From: Thalassia testudinum
Taxonomy: Eukaryota > Streptophyta > Magnoliopsida > Alismatales > Hydrocharitaceae
Assembly: GCA_037157565.1 (NCBI GenBank)
Contig: JAZHRO010000073.1
Coordinates: 94,032,001 to 94,096,000 of the forward strand
Reading direction: 5' to 3'
Length of the DNA stretch: 64,000 nucleotides
The stretch's first letter is position 1. The number at the start of each line of letters is the position of its first letter. Of the stretch, positions 44,124 to 56,363 are shown piece after piece. The notes beneath the pieces are model-generated. The model did no database searches. It was given only the letters and a program-made list of their open reading frames with translations, and was not told where the DNA came from. The position numbers and the translations under genes were made by a program.

Positions 44124-47085
44124 AGATGAGAGCCTCATCATGAGCCATAACTAGCTCATTTTGACCCACTAAAGAGAATAAAAGCTCCTACATAACTTAG
44201 CAAAGGGCTTAATTGGAGGAATAAGTGTTCTGAGAAGAAAACATGAAATAAATGTTAAAACTGCAATTTTACCATTGCAGTACATAAACGGGATTTCTCA
44301 GAGACACAACGTAGGTCAAATGGTCAGAATAAGATAAAAAGTGGGTTGATTCAATCAAAAATGTGTTCACGTGCAATCCAGGAATTAAATGATATCTAGT
44401 AACCCTAAAACAGACGCGCTTAATTCAACAAGGTTATGGTTAGGATAAAAATCAAGTAAACTCTCTAAAAATCATGGAAAAATATCCCCTAGGGTTTAGA
44501 ACATTCAATTTGGCATTTGGAACCTAGTTTGACCTAGATTAGGGTCCTAGCTCATCAATTGACCTAATTTGATTTTTTATGCAAAATGTCCAGTAAAACG
44601 TGGTTAAACCTAAAATCCAACTTCACCATTGGATTCCTTAATTCCAAATTAGGTTTGTACCAAAATTTGGACCTAAGGGGAGGTTATCTTGACCTACTTT
44701 GCAATTTAGTACACCCAATCACATTTTGGTCCATATCTTTTGAAAATCATTACATAAACCCCCCCTAACTTCCTCACCATTCTTACAAGTAGGTCCCTCC
44801 GCCATTATTGGGGAGAGATCCTACTCCGGCGAGGAATAGAGAGGACATACTCTCTGATTCCTCAGAGATCTCCTTTCAGATTTGAAAGGGAGATTCTTTG
44901 AGGAATTCCCTTCCATCTGAACTCAATCGTGATCCCTGATTTGCATCCAATCTCTCGTGCGAATGCACGAGAGATTTGGGTACTTAACTGTTTCCATCTC
45001 CAGTGAGGATTCCCACGCTTGGAAGCTTGGCTTCCAAGCACAGGAGTCCCTTCCTGTGCCTATAAATTAACCCTCATCTCCGGCCGCACCTCCTCAGCTC
45101 GACTTGGCCGGGATTCCACCTTAATTTCCTCTTCTTCTTCTCCAGCCAAGGGGTCCAGCGAGCTCCGGTGAGCCCCCCTACTCTTCCTCGTCTCTCTGCC
45201 ACAAAACCAATCACAGAGTCGTCCTCCTCATCCTCCTCCGCATCGCGCAACACCCACATGAGCTACCCTAGCCCCGTCGTCGCCGCCGTCTGCCTCCACT
45301 GGACGCTTTCTTCTCCGGTGATAGCAGGTACTGCCAGCCACCTTCTCGCTCCCTTCGTCCCTTTAGTTAGGTTAGAACTGCTCTTCTCTATCTCCTCCCT
45401 CATTTCCCTCATCTTATTTCACCAAACGCTCCTCAACTGCTGCTATTCACCACCATCTTCTTCATCTTCGGCCACCCTCCAGCGAGACGCTCCCATCACT
45501 CCGCAGCCCCACACGTCTCGCCGACCATCGCATAACCTCTGCCTCACCACACCGAACATCCTCCACCCGTCCATAGACCCTCTACGCCTCCACAACTACC
45601 CCTCGATCAAACCCATCCGTTCGGCCACAGGGTGACCTAGGCACGCATGCCTAGGCCACCCCGCGGCCTACCACCTAGCGCCTCACCTTCGCCGTGACAC
45701 GGCAAAGGTGCTCCTGTGGTCTGATTAAGCTGCAAGGCTCTTTTTGTGTCAGGCAGGTTTCGAGCTCCGGCCGCCATTAGCGGTGACTCGTGGAAGCTGC
45801 TTGCTTGCTCCAGGTTGCAATACTTCAGGATCCCAGGTCCAGTTAACTCGGGGAGGCCTCGCGAAGCCAGTCATCCCAGCAAGTGTCACCGTGAAGCCAG
45901 CAATACTGCAATTGGAGAGCGCTCTCCTGCGGGCGTGCATGAAAGTGAGGTGGAACATTAGTCCCACCTCGGTAAGCTGTAGGGTGCTGGAGTGGTTTAA
46001 TTTAATTTTATGCTTTGGGCTGGTTGCCTCCGAAAGCACATGGGGTGAGGTCCCTCACCTATACTCACCGCCTCATCTGTGAGCTCACCACATGGATCTG
46101 GCGACCCGACCCGACACCCTCCTGAGCACTCCTCGAGCACCACACCCACGCCGGTGCACCTGGACCCGGGTGTGCGACTCGACCCGTTTACCGGACTCTG
46201 GGAGAGCATGTTAAAGAGTGATACACAGAGAGAGAGTTGTGGGTGTGGGTAGAGGGATAGGTTTTCCTCCTCTTTGGTTTGTGTAGGTTAGGCAGAAGGG
46301 AGAAGCAAAGCTGACACTTAGCCACTGTAAGAGAGGGAGAAAAAGCAGAAGGAAGGAAAGCTTTGCAGAGGAAAAAGAGAAAGAAAGGCCAGAGGCAAAG
46401 CCAAAGAGAAGAGGAACTGAAGAAAGAAGAAGACGAAGGAAGGAAGCCATTGCAGTGGAAAAAGAGAAAGGCAAGGTAGACGAAAGAGGCAAAGAAAAAA
46501 AGAGAACAGGAACTGAAGAAGGAAGAAGAAATAAAGAAAGAGAAAGGTAAAGACAAGCAGAAGAAGAAGAGAAGCTGAAGGCAAGGGAAACATAATCAAG
46601 GAAGAAGAAGAAGAGAAAGCAAAGCCAAAGAGAAGAAGACCCGTAGAGAAAAGGAGAAAGATACTGCAGGAGAAGAAAGAAGCAAGGCAGAAGGCAGAAG
46701 AAAATAAGAAGAAAGAAGCAAGGCAACTGCAGAGAAGAAAGAAGAAGCAAAAAGAAAAAGAAAGACAATCAGAAGAAGAAGAAGAAGAAGAACAAGAGAG
46801 GAGAAGACATCTTTTAAGACGTTTGATCCCATGATCAAACGTCTAAATTTCTTACTTTTGCCACAATTGACTTTTAAACTCATGCATTTATATATTTTGA
46901 ATTAAGTTTTGAGTAATTAAGTGTTCAATTACATTCTTGAGATTAGTAATAAATTCCAATTGCTCCCTGTGTTCGACCTCGGATACTTAGGTTTTCGAGT
47001 AATAAATTTTTATTTGTTGACAACGCTTGATCACCTATACTACGACGTAACTAATTGTTAAAACACGATCAAGACCGTGTCAACA
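44124..47085 (+). mobile_element. Solo LTR J (F family)
   Basis: A 2962-bp LTR aligned with the LTR of F in reverse. TSD CTTAA is perfect (44119-44123, 47086-47090). The start reads AGATGAGAGCC where F has TGATGAGAGCC, so the first base is mutated. TATA box TATAAAT at 45061. Hairpins upstream of it are 44949-44960/44965-44976 (arms AATCTCTCGTGC) and 45017-45026/45030-45039. A purine-rich tract lies at 46330-46800. The end is GTGTCAACA. ORFs through the purine tract are not genes. Confidence 0.9.
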
Positions 47086-47090
47086 CTTAA

Positions 47091-47946
47091 CTTGTGGAGT
47101 CAACCACAAGTGGAATCTATGATGGCAACTCGTATTAATGGGGTGGCTAAGAGGTTGTACCATGGGTATGAGACACACCTAAGGAAATACTAGGGTCTCG
47201 AGAGAGTGCTCGTAAAGGTAGTCCACTTGGGGGTGCCTAATGATGTCTCTATGGGGAATCATTTAGTTCTAGCTATAAGTGTCGTGAGTAACGACTTTGA
47301 CTTTTGACGCTCATGGGTTTAGGATGGATTGAATGATAGGAGGATTGAACCTTTGTTACTGTAGGATGAGGTGACTGTGAATTCCTACTGGAGGTATGAG
47401 CTACACCTAAGGAAATGTAAGGGCTCGCAAGAGTGCCAGAGGGGTAGCCCATCTAGGGTGCCTGGTGAGATCTATACAGGGAATCACCCATATGATGGAG
47501 ATGTGGCATTCACTTGCCAAGTAAGGTAGTCAATAGACCATACTATTCCCAAGTGAGTTATGGACTCGAGTTTAGGGTATCAAGCTATCGAATGCGAAGG
47601 TAGTCCAACTTCAAACCTCAGCTAAGGAAGTGCACATGAGATATATACCTTAATTAAATGTGAGGGATGATCATCGCTTGAGTTGATAATTAGGTTAATT
47701 CTTAGCATGATCTGTGGGTTATAATAGATCTAAGTGTGGATAAAGGTGGCCGTAATTAGTAGTAGCGAAAGTAAATTCTCAGTCTAAGAAAAATTTGTAC
47801 TTACGTATACACCTCTACCTATCTTAATAAAGCATTAAATTAAAGCCCTAGTAAGCCACTTGGATCACACCTTTTGTCACATTCCCCCTTTTAGGATAGA
47901 ATGGTTGGGGTGAGTGCTCATGTCGTCTCTAGATCTGGGTGTTACA
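47091..47946 (+). repeat. Fragment of a Del/Tekay-like LTR (P), 3' end preserved
   Basis: It ends AGATCTGGGTGTTACA, the typical close of plant Del/Tekay-type gypsy LTRs. It contains an imperfect 228-bp repeat (copies from 47165 and 47393, both beginning GGTATGAG and reading CACCTAAGGAAAT). The 5' end is missing or lies beyond solo LTR J. Family placement rests on the end motif only. Confidence 0.45.
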
Positions 47947-48495
47947 GCATCATGCCTAGCACTTGAGATATCGATTACTATTGACTAGGACTCTACTGCT
48001 AATACCCTGAGAGTCTGAGGCCTACATTATGAAGTCAGGGCAGGAGAAGCTATATAGGATGGGTATCAAAGAACTACTAGGCATGCTACAACATATCGTG
48101 GACTTACTTGAGGAGTGGGAAGTTGCATGTTGGCGATGGGCAACCATCTTTCCTTTTGTCTTAGTGAGTAGCTGACTTCACTCTTATATTTTCTCTTATA
48201 GTTTGGAGGATCACCTTTTGTTTTATATGTACATGTGATCCCTTTATACGTTTGTAATTGCTAAAGTTTCCTAACTACATATATTGATGTAACCGATAGT
48301 GACTAGTAAATATAATTATGGTAGTAATGCTAGTGTCAATGGAGATGATACATGTATATATTTCATGCATGGCTTTCTTTCTTGCATTTGTTGTCATTTG
48401 TTTAGATGTTGTACATGAGAAACGGTACGGGTGCAGGCACAAATTGATTATAGGTGGTCTATAAGCTCACGTGTCAAATTGGGAATCCTAGGTGC
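47947..48495. other. Unassigned sequence
   Basis: About 550 bp, moderately AT-rich. No ORF, repeat or family signature that I can support, apart from possible Copia coding sequence at the right edge on the minus strand. Confidence 0.4.
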
Positions 48496-48868
48496 CATAA
48501 TCTCCAATTGGTAGACGATGATACCAGGGAGCTTTTTGATCAGATGCCCACTAGGGACTAAAAGCACTAGAGGGGGGTGATTAGTGCTAAAGGCAATAAA
48601 TAAATTGCTAATTGAAATTAATGCAGATTTAATGTATACTCAAGCAATCCACAAATATAACATCAATCACAACACAAGCATGTATAGTGGAAACCCAAAT
48701 TCAGGTAAAATCCAATACCTAGATCTCACAATCTAAGATTTTGCCCCGAGTCGAACTTGAAAAACTAACCGGTACTTATGGAGTACCAAACCCTTTTACA
48801 AACCCTCTTGATATTCCAATCTAAAACAAACCCCTCTTACTCAAGAGGAGAGGAACCCACAACTGAGG
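48496..48868 (-). mobile_element. Copia-like element O: gag start, primer site and left part of LTR
   Basis: On the minus strand the LTR ends CATCTGATCA at 48537. Ten bases on is TGGTATCA (48519-48526), the core of the initiator tRNA-Met primer site used by Copia elements. Next comes an ATG (48496-48498) opening a short gag-like frame that soon hits a stop. The phrase CACCCCCCTCTAGTGCTTTT within the LTR is common in plant SIRE-like Copia LTRs. The LTR resumes at 57872, after element I. Confidence 0.65.
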
Positions 48869-50320
48869 TGATGTAAACACATTTATTGAGGGTAAAATGC
48901 CTATTCATACATGTTCCTAGGCTTAGATTTGCATTTAATGTTATAAATATTGCATATCATGCATCATTCTGTATTAATAGTTGTATATAATTTAGGTTAA
49001 TTGCATCCTTTTTGTGGTTAGGAGAGAAGGATATTTATTTTGGAGCCTCGAATTGACGATCCAACCCTATGAATCTGATTAAGACGACGATCGGAGTCCA
49101 ACGCCTCTGAAATCACCTCGATCGGAGTCCCGTAGCACCATATGCAGTCTTAGGAAGATCAACTGCCAAGGGACTAGGAGACATAATTTGGAGCTTCAAA
49201 TGATAAATCTAACCACGCAGATGGATTTGAGTCAATGATCGCAGCCTAATAGCGCGAAAATCGATTCAATCCGACCTCTGTAGCAGCCCCTACAACAAGA
49301 AGATGGACGGCCCAGACTGCACCACGTGGTGCAGCCTAGGCTGCCAGCGCACTTGCGAGCGCGCAGGCGCGCATGCGCATAGTGCAGCGCTAGTGTGTGG
49401 GCACACGCATACGCGGCATGGCGGGGGAGCAGTGCCAACTATGCGTGAGTTGGACCTACAGTGACGCTTACAGTCATCAGTAATTCATCGCAAGCCAGCA
49501 AAGCCAGCTGTGGGAGCCAGCGGGCATGAGCTGTCCATAGCAACGCTTCCAGCGACAGCCTGGATGTCACTAATGGTCTCATATCTATTTTTGCCTCTTC
49601 TCCTCCACTATAAAAGGACCTACACCCCTCCCTTCCAAGCCATCTCTACCTACTCTACTCCCAACTACTCCCAAGCTCTAGCAAGCCTACCAACACTCCA
49701 TTAGAGCTTGTTCTCAAGCTTCCAAGGCACCTATTAGTGTGGCGAATCTCTACCCCACCAAATATTTCTCCAACTTCCCATCCCCATTCATAGGTCGCCT
49801 TGGAGCCGTCCTCCCACCTCCATTTCGGTAGCAGATCATCTTCGTCTTCTTACCTCCATTTTGGAGCCGCGCCGAAGATTTCCTCAACACAACGTCCTCC
49901 TGCATCTCACCTCCGTCATCCCACTCCTCACCTCCTTCGTTTGAGCTTCCGCCATGCGCCGTCGTCTCACCGAACAGCTGATTCGGGAGATTTCCTCTCA
50001 CCTCCCTCTTTTTTATACTTTGATAGTTCATTGTAATCGACATTGGATTGATATATATGTCATATTTGTTCCATTTCTATCTTGTGATTCATTCTACTTG
50101 TCTTTTATTTCAAAAACATAAAAAAATATCAAAACCCTAAAATACCAAAAAGAAACAACACGAAGTGTGGTTTTCATCTAAAGTAAATGTCGCCTCCCTG
50201 TGTTCAACTAGGGACTCCCTTGGAGTTTCGGTATAAATTTTATCTGATTGACGTGTTTTACAACCACGATGATGGGTTGCTTGTAACCTCGATTTCTAAC
50301 ATGCGAAACACGCCCGACCA
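48869..50320 (+). repeat. 5' LTR of element I
   Basis: 1452 bp, TGATGTAAAC...CGCCCGACCA. TATA box TATAAAAG at 49609-49616. Upstream are repeated AGCGACAGC, CAGTGACGC and CACTAATGG motifs. The 3' copy has its TATA at 57153-57160. Confidence 0.95.
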
Positions 50321-50323
50321 TTT

Positions 50324-50340
50324 TGGCACCGCTACTGGGA
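50324..50340 (+). other. Primer-binding site of element I
   Basis: TGGCACCGCTACTGGGA lies 3 nt after the LTR. It is related to the sites of B and C but has diverged, and the tRNA is uncertain. Confidence 0.75.
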
Positions 50341-51578
50341 AGGCAATGGAATTTACTTTATTATTTCTGCATTTCTTTGCATTTACATAGCACTAACCCT
50401 ACTTGTCTTTGATCTACTATCTTGCAGGTACCCTAGCATGGAGATCCAAGTGCGTTAGACTGGGGTAAAGTGCGGGTAGAGTGTTTTGTAAGTGTCCCCC
50501 ACACCACCCCCACCTTAGTTTTCATTCCATAACCTAATAACTCAAACCAAAATCAACTTAGGTGCTTTTTATAAACCCTAGGATAGATTTGGCTATTTGT
50601 TTGCCATCTCCACTCACCTCGCCATCCACATAAATAAAAAAAATAAAAAAAAGTGTTATCTGATTATGGGATTTTCTGAAAGCTACACACTTAAAACCCA
50701 CAACTTCTTATCCTAAGGCCCACAATCACTTTGATTCTACCACTTAATCGGGATCTGACCTGTGGACCAGGTACACTTCAACTAAATACACATAAGTGAG
50801 TAGAAATCTGAATAGGTCAAACATTTCTTTGTGTCTTAACTAAGTGGTGCAATAGGCCAATTGATTAAGTTGTTTGGGCCGCACCACTCAATCTAAAACT
50901 GATTCATTAAGTAGCTTGCCACTTAGGGTTGATTTTTAGGACTGAACCAGGCACTCCACATTTTATTTCTGATTTTTAAAGGAACATATCATTACCCGTG
51001 CTTTCAAAACTTGGAGTGTTATACTAAACCTTGATTGAACCAACCTAAGAATTAAACCCTAAAAGCTACTAAACAAGGTTGAACCCTAAAAGACACATCA
51101 TCAAATAACCTTGTTTGAGAACCTTGGTTGTGCACGCACACACATTTTAACTGATCATTAAGGGCACAACCTATCTAAAGGGCCCATCACATTCCTGAAG
51201 CACCATTGTCCCATGCCTAACTAAAATTGATTAGACGTTGGCCTTAAGGATTGGTTCACTCGTCGGGATCCAGATTCAGATTATTCACGATTAACCTACT
51301 TATTCTAGTCAATCTGATGTCTAGCTAGGGGAGTAGCGCCAAACAACTGTGGCTAGGGGGTACACTAGGAACTGGAGGCGCAAGCCAAATGAAGAAACTT
51401 CTCCCCAGTCCCTCCTTCAAACTGGTTGGATTGCCTGGACATAAGTAGAGTAAATCGTCCATAATCATAGGATGGATTCTAAGAGTCTGTAGACCTTTAG
51501 GCTACCTAACCAAAGGACAGGCTTGTATTTTTTTATTGCAGGGCTCCTTTCTCTTCTGATTTCCCTCCTTACTTCACC
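50341..51578 (+). other. Leader of element I
   Basis: A non-coding leader of about 1.24 kb. It aligns with the F leader from about 50790 on, best in 51327-51440, the conserved leader block. An oligo-A run lies at 50636-50652. Confidence 0.75.
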
Positions 51579-53250
51579 ATGTACCCTTTCACATCTTACA
51601 CACATTTCACATCCTATCCTCCTACCACCACTTACCCCCAAGATGATTACTATCCCGACTTAACTTGTAATTATCCATCCACTAGACGGGATGACTTTGA
51701 TTAGGGATATGAATCCGAACCTCAGTGTCAAGGGCCTAACCCTGGACAACAAGACTATGATTATTATACTTCCCAGAGCTATAATGATTATGGATCTCCA
51801 TCCTTTGATGACCAAACCAACCCGATCTACAATCAAGAAGGATATCATGATTATAACACCTACCCTCCCCAGTATTCCACTGAATATAGGTCACCACCAT
51901 CCTTTGAACAACCTAGAACAACCTACTTTCAGGGAGGGACCCGAGAACCTTGACATCTTGACTCCCCTAGATTCAACCCAAACCCACCCAAACTTGAATC
52001 GAACCAGTCAGTTCAGGTGAACCAGATTCAAGATAGAGTGTTGGCTAATTTGAGGAACACCATACAATCTTTAGAAGCCCAGCCAACACCATGCACTGAA
52101 GCACTAGAGCCTAAGATCAAAATGATTGATGAACTTAATAGTTCTCTATCAGATTTGCTCCAAAGTGTTAGGGATAGGGACTTGGGTGAGTTTCTTCTTG
52201 GGAAATTGTCGAGGTTGAGGATGAAATTTGTGGTTGCACTAGTCAAATCTTGTCATGATTCTCAAGATGAACCCTCTGCAGGAGAGCTAATGTCTTAACC
52301 CACTCAAGCACCTATTGGGGGGGATACATATTTAGAGATTGGAGATGACCAGATTGGTCTAGAGCAACCCTTTGAGGATGAATCGATTGATTCACCTGAG
52401 ATCCCCAAGTCAGGAAACGAAGAAAATTATGTCTCCTTGGATGATGAAATGACTTGTGATGTTGAGACATATACAAATGAGGATCATGAATTCTTTGATT
52501 TTGAGGGTGAGGAATGTCTTAGTGAAGTCTCACTTAAGCATGAGGAGAATGATTTTGGTGAGACATATGGGCTCAAGGAGTATGACCACCAATTTGGTAG
52601 CCCGACTACTGAAGATTTTGATTCGGTTGGGGCTAACTTGGAAGATCCGATACCTGACGACTCAATTAGTAGCCCCATTCCTCAACCACACCCTGAAGAG
52701 CTGAATGAACATACTTTTGAGATCATTGTGCCTAAGTCAATCCTGATTTAGCTGCAATTGTTGAACTTGGGCACTTTAGATGGGGTATATAATGATTTGG
52801 AGGTCCTGGAGCTTGAGCACTTGATTTTAGAGAATAAGAGTTTGGCAATAAAAATCTGGGAGGCTAAGTTTGAGGGAACTATGATTTTGTATATAAGGGT
52901 ACCTATTGACCTGAAACCACCTATCTTCTTTACAGACCCTTATGATATCATTCACGTGCGACCTAAGCCTGGAATAACTGATTATTTTTTTTGAGCTAAA
53001 TATTAAGTGGACATCTAAAACTAGTGAACCAGATCTACCTATTGTTCGCCATTTTGGTCTTGGGTTGCACACCCCTAAACCGTAGGCCCGACCCCGTAAA
53101 CACAACAACCTTCGATTTTGGGTGATTTTCATCCAGAACCTGGGAACCAATAGACCCTGGGGCATGGGTCTGCACCATAATCTGGTCCACATCTATGGGC
53201 ATATTCTGTTGGTGGGTTTCAGGATCAATATTTTTATTTTGATTCTGACC
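51579..53250 (+). pseudogene. ORF of element I: Tyr/Pro-rich, coiled-coil and acidic protein, no capsid domain, decayed
   Basis: One reading frame runs from the ATG at 51579 to about 53250 with few stops (51702, about 51951, 52296, 52749, 52992 and some later), so it was once a protein of roughly 500 residues or more. In order: a Tyr/Pro-rich part (DYYTSQSYNDYG, NTYPPQYSTEY) like the C-terminal part of Athila Gag; a helical, coiled-coil-like part (about 52020-52260); an acidic part rich in Glu/Asp; and a C-terminal block (VPIDLKPPIFFTDPYDI, then NNLRFWVIFI and GMGLHHNLVH) shared with relic E. No capsid, protease or polymerase motif is seen. The preserved tail in two separate copies suggests it was under selection. 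Function unknown. Confidence 0.65.
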
Positions 53251-53410
53251 CGCACTTGTGAATTCTCAATTTCTTCTTTGTATGTTATGCCTAGCTGAAG
53301 GTATTAAACTTAGCGTGTGTGTATACACTCTTCTCTCTGTGGAGCTGACCGGATTTTCATGACACTTAGGTGATATTTTGTTTACTCTGCCCTTTTCATG
53401 TCTATTTTTA

Positions 53411-53447
53411 CAATGAGGACATTGCATCATTTAGGCATTGGAGGTGG
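53411..53447 (+). other. End-of-coding motif of element I
   Basis: GAGGACATTGCATCATTTAG then GCATTGGAGGTGG. The same motif stands at the end of coding in E (165-204, minus), B (13861-13896) and A (17788-17823, minus). It resembles the polypurine tract next to the LTR. Confidence 0.75.
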
Positions 53448-54354
53448 ATAATTAGGAAATGATACGAGAGGACCTAAACACTTAGACTCTTCATGTCTTC
53501 GAACTTAATTAGCCCGGGCGTCCACTCGAATGTGGACCTAGTCTCGAGTCCTCGCCAATTAAAATTCATTTTAATTTGGTAAGTAATTTGGGATGATAAG
53601 TATGCGACTTATCAACCCACCCTCTGATTTGGGGAGACTTTAAGCCTAAGCATTTACACACATTTTTTAGCACTGACTCACTTTCAAGTGATTTTTACGG
53701 AAATTGGGTAGCTAATTGACCAACTTGGGTGGTATGGCTGGCAAGTTGTCGATGGTAACAGCTCATCGGCCGGTTGTCCAGAGCCCAGCCACAAGATCAT
53801 TTTCGTTGTACTACCTTTACATAAATCCTAGATCAGGGAAGCCACCTATTTAGAAAAAAAAAGAAACACTCAAAAAGAAAAGAAAAGAAAAAGAAGGAAA
53901 TAAAAAAATAAATAAAATCACACTTCACCGCACGAGTATGGTTGGCAAGTTGTCGATGGTAACAGCTCACCGGCCAATTGTCCAGAACCCAGTTCATAAA
54001 AAAAAAAAGCACAATAATTCCCAAAACACTTAAGGAAGAAGCGGGGAAGTAGAATAAACTGGGGAGATATACAATGAGTTCGCTCTTGTGTTGACCGAAT
54101 AAATAAAAGAAGTAGGGGAAAGTTACCGATCGTAAAGATAAACCTTTAGGCAAGGTCACCTAGGGTCGTAGAAACCCGAAGTTTGTTTTAACGGTCATTT
54201 TGTGAGTCTATCACTTTTTTACAAAGATGCTTAGTACTTAGAGTCCTTTCCGAGTCTTGGGCAGGTCGGGTAAATGTAAAAAGTTATCCCGGAACTCTCA
54301 AACTCCAAAAGTACAAAAAAATTAGAAAAGAAGAAAAATAATAAAAAAATGTAT
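53448..54354 (+). other. 3' non-coding region of element I, with a 56-bp direct repeat
   Basis: Two 56-bp copies (53733-53788 and 53937-53992) start TATGG(C/T)TGGCAAGTTG and are separated by 148 bp of unrelated, partly oligo-A sequence. No gene is seen. Confidence 0.75.
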
Positions 54355-54359
54355 CTTCC

Positions 54360-56153
54360 TGATGAGCCCATTTTAATAGACTATTATTACGCCTAAGTAA
54401 TTCAATTCTAACATTGTATGTTTGTTAATAATCACATTTGGTCATTAAATGATTGCATGTGTCATTGTTTAAGTTTACATTTCTTCTTATGTAATTATAT
54501 TTCATGCAGGGTCCTGCAACAATGCACCCATCTCCTCAAATTAATCTCCATCAAGCTAATAATAAGGAAGAAGAGGGAGAAACAATTGTGGAAAAGAACA
54601 GAGGGTTGGAAAGATATTTTCCCCCCCACAAATATCTCCACCTACAGTTGTCCTCCTTCAACCGAACCCAACAGTCGTTGGCCAAAATTAGTAAAGGATT
54701 TGAAAATCCCTTAATTGGCGTGGGGGAGGGGAGTTAAGAGGAGACTTGGTACAGGAGAGGAGGGCATCTTCGGTTCTTCTCCCCCCCCCCCCTGAGGGGA
54801 TATCCTTCTTCCCCACCTTCCCCACCGTGGAGAGGGCGGACACTGTGAACCAAGCATGCACTGTACACACCTTCCACCGCCATCAACGCACTGCCAATCC
54901 CTTGCAAGCCACAGCCTCGCTGCACCATCCTCTCCACTACAAGCACTACACCAGCCCTCACCAAGCGCCTTCCACCGCTTGCCCTTGCGCATCTTGCAGG
55001 CACTGCCCTCACGCTAGCACGCAGGTCGCAACCGCCCGCAGGCACCCAAGCCTGCAGCTTCTCGCAGGCACTGCGCCCCCTCCAGCGCCCTTGCGTGCCC
55101 TCACCAACGCCCTTGCGTGCCCTCCAGTGCTGCTTCACCTCCCACCACGCCCTGCAAGCCCTGCCCGTAGGCGCCCCCACGTTGCACCAACGCATGCAGG
55201 TAGCCTCACGCCATCGCCCACAGGTGTTGCACCTCAGGCAGCAGCAAGCCACGCCATCACCCTCACGCCTTCCACCGCCTACTCCACCCCTTCAGCGCCC
55301 GCTGGCAGTAGTGCGCCACACGCCATTGCCATCGCCTACAGGCGCTGCACCGCAGCCACCCGCAAGTGACTGCAGACGCCACAGCCGCGCCTTGCAGGTG
55401 CTGCAGGCCACTCCCGTGCTTGCCCTAGCACGCCTTGCGTGCGCGCCCCCAACGCGCAGCCACATGCACTGCAGCAGCGGTGCTGCCCTCTCCATGTGAA
55501 GCTAACCTCCTCCAACAGGCTGGCGGCCACAATCGGCCACCTCCGGCCATCGCGTCACCACCGTTGCATAGCCCTTGTCGAGGTGCACCACCCCATCGAC
55601 TCTCGCCACCAACCGTGCACGGCCATCCACGCGACGAAGAGAGAGGAGAAATCCTCTATTTTCTTCTCAATTAATATTTACATTTAATGCCATTGGCATT
55701 GAGATATTCATATTTTATTCAGGCCACATTGCATTGATACACTCATAGTTTCCTAAAATTACATCACTTGTGTTATGTGCATGATTTAACTTTGAATTTC
55801 AAATCAGATTTGCATGAAAGTTAAATTTACATGATATGCCATTACACATGCATCATACACATATTTTTGGAGCTTAATTCCTGATGTGAAAACTGCATAA
55901 ATACCCCTAAACTTTTAGGGAAATTGCAAGCTTCATTTAAAATAGGAAATTCCTCGCATTAAAGTCGTGGTAGTGTCTGCAAATAGTATATTCCTTGATT
56001 TGTGAATTTATTGGTCTATTCCTCCCTGTGGATGCGACATCTTTACTGTGGTTAAATTTGATATTTAATTTTGATTGAGAGATTTTCCACCACATAAACC
56101 ACAACAACATATCATTCTATTGCTATCATAAATAAGCGAGAATCTCTCCGTCA
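54360..56153 (+). mobile_element. Solo LTR Q inside element I
   Basis: A 1794-bp segment beginning TGATGAGCCC and ending CTCTCCGTCA, with perfect TSD CTTCC (54355-54359, 56154-56158). It has a C-rich, GC-rich core (54780-55640) and a U5-like end around CCTCCCTGTGGATGCGAC, similar to other LTR ends here. The orientation is inferred from that U5-like end. Long ORFs in the GC-rich core on both strands are by-products of composition. Confidence 0.8.
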
Positions 56154-56158
56154 CTTCC

Positions 56159-56363
56159 CTTTTCAAATAAGGTGAGGACTTGGGCGGTCTGCATTCTGAC
56201 AGGCACCCAGGTACTGTTGAGTTTTCGTAGTTTAGGTCCTTAGTTGAAATTTTCTATTGTTAATAAACGACTTATGCTTAAGCGATCTAATCCTAATTCT
56301 GCTTTTATACATAGCATAGCATTTAATTTTGCTAGGGACTAGAAAAAGATAAGCATGGGGGTA
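56159..56363 (+). other. End of the 3' region of element I, with stem-loop and polypurine tract
   Basis: TTTTGCTAGGGACTAGAAAA (imperfect hairpin, about 56327-56346) and then GATAAGCATGGGGGTA up to the 3' LTR, as in A and B. Confidence 0.8.

Noticed and set aside
46211..46768. 185-codon minus-strand ORF in LTR J, and similar ones at 34692-35045
   Set aside because: These are translations of purine- or pyrimidine-rich tracts (Phe/Leu/Ser only), not proteins.
54746..55369. 207-codon ORF (and opposite-strand ORFs) in solo LTR Q
   Set aside because: Composition-driven: stop-poor C-rich DNA gives overlapping ORFs on both strands, with no recognised domain.
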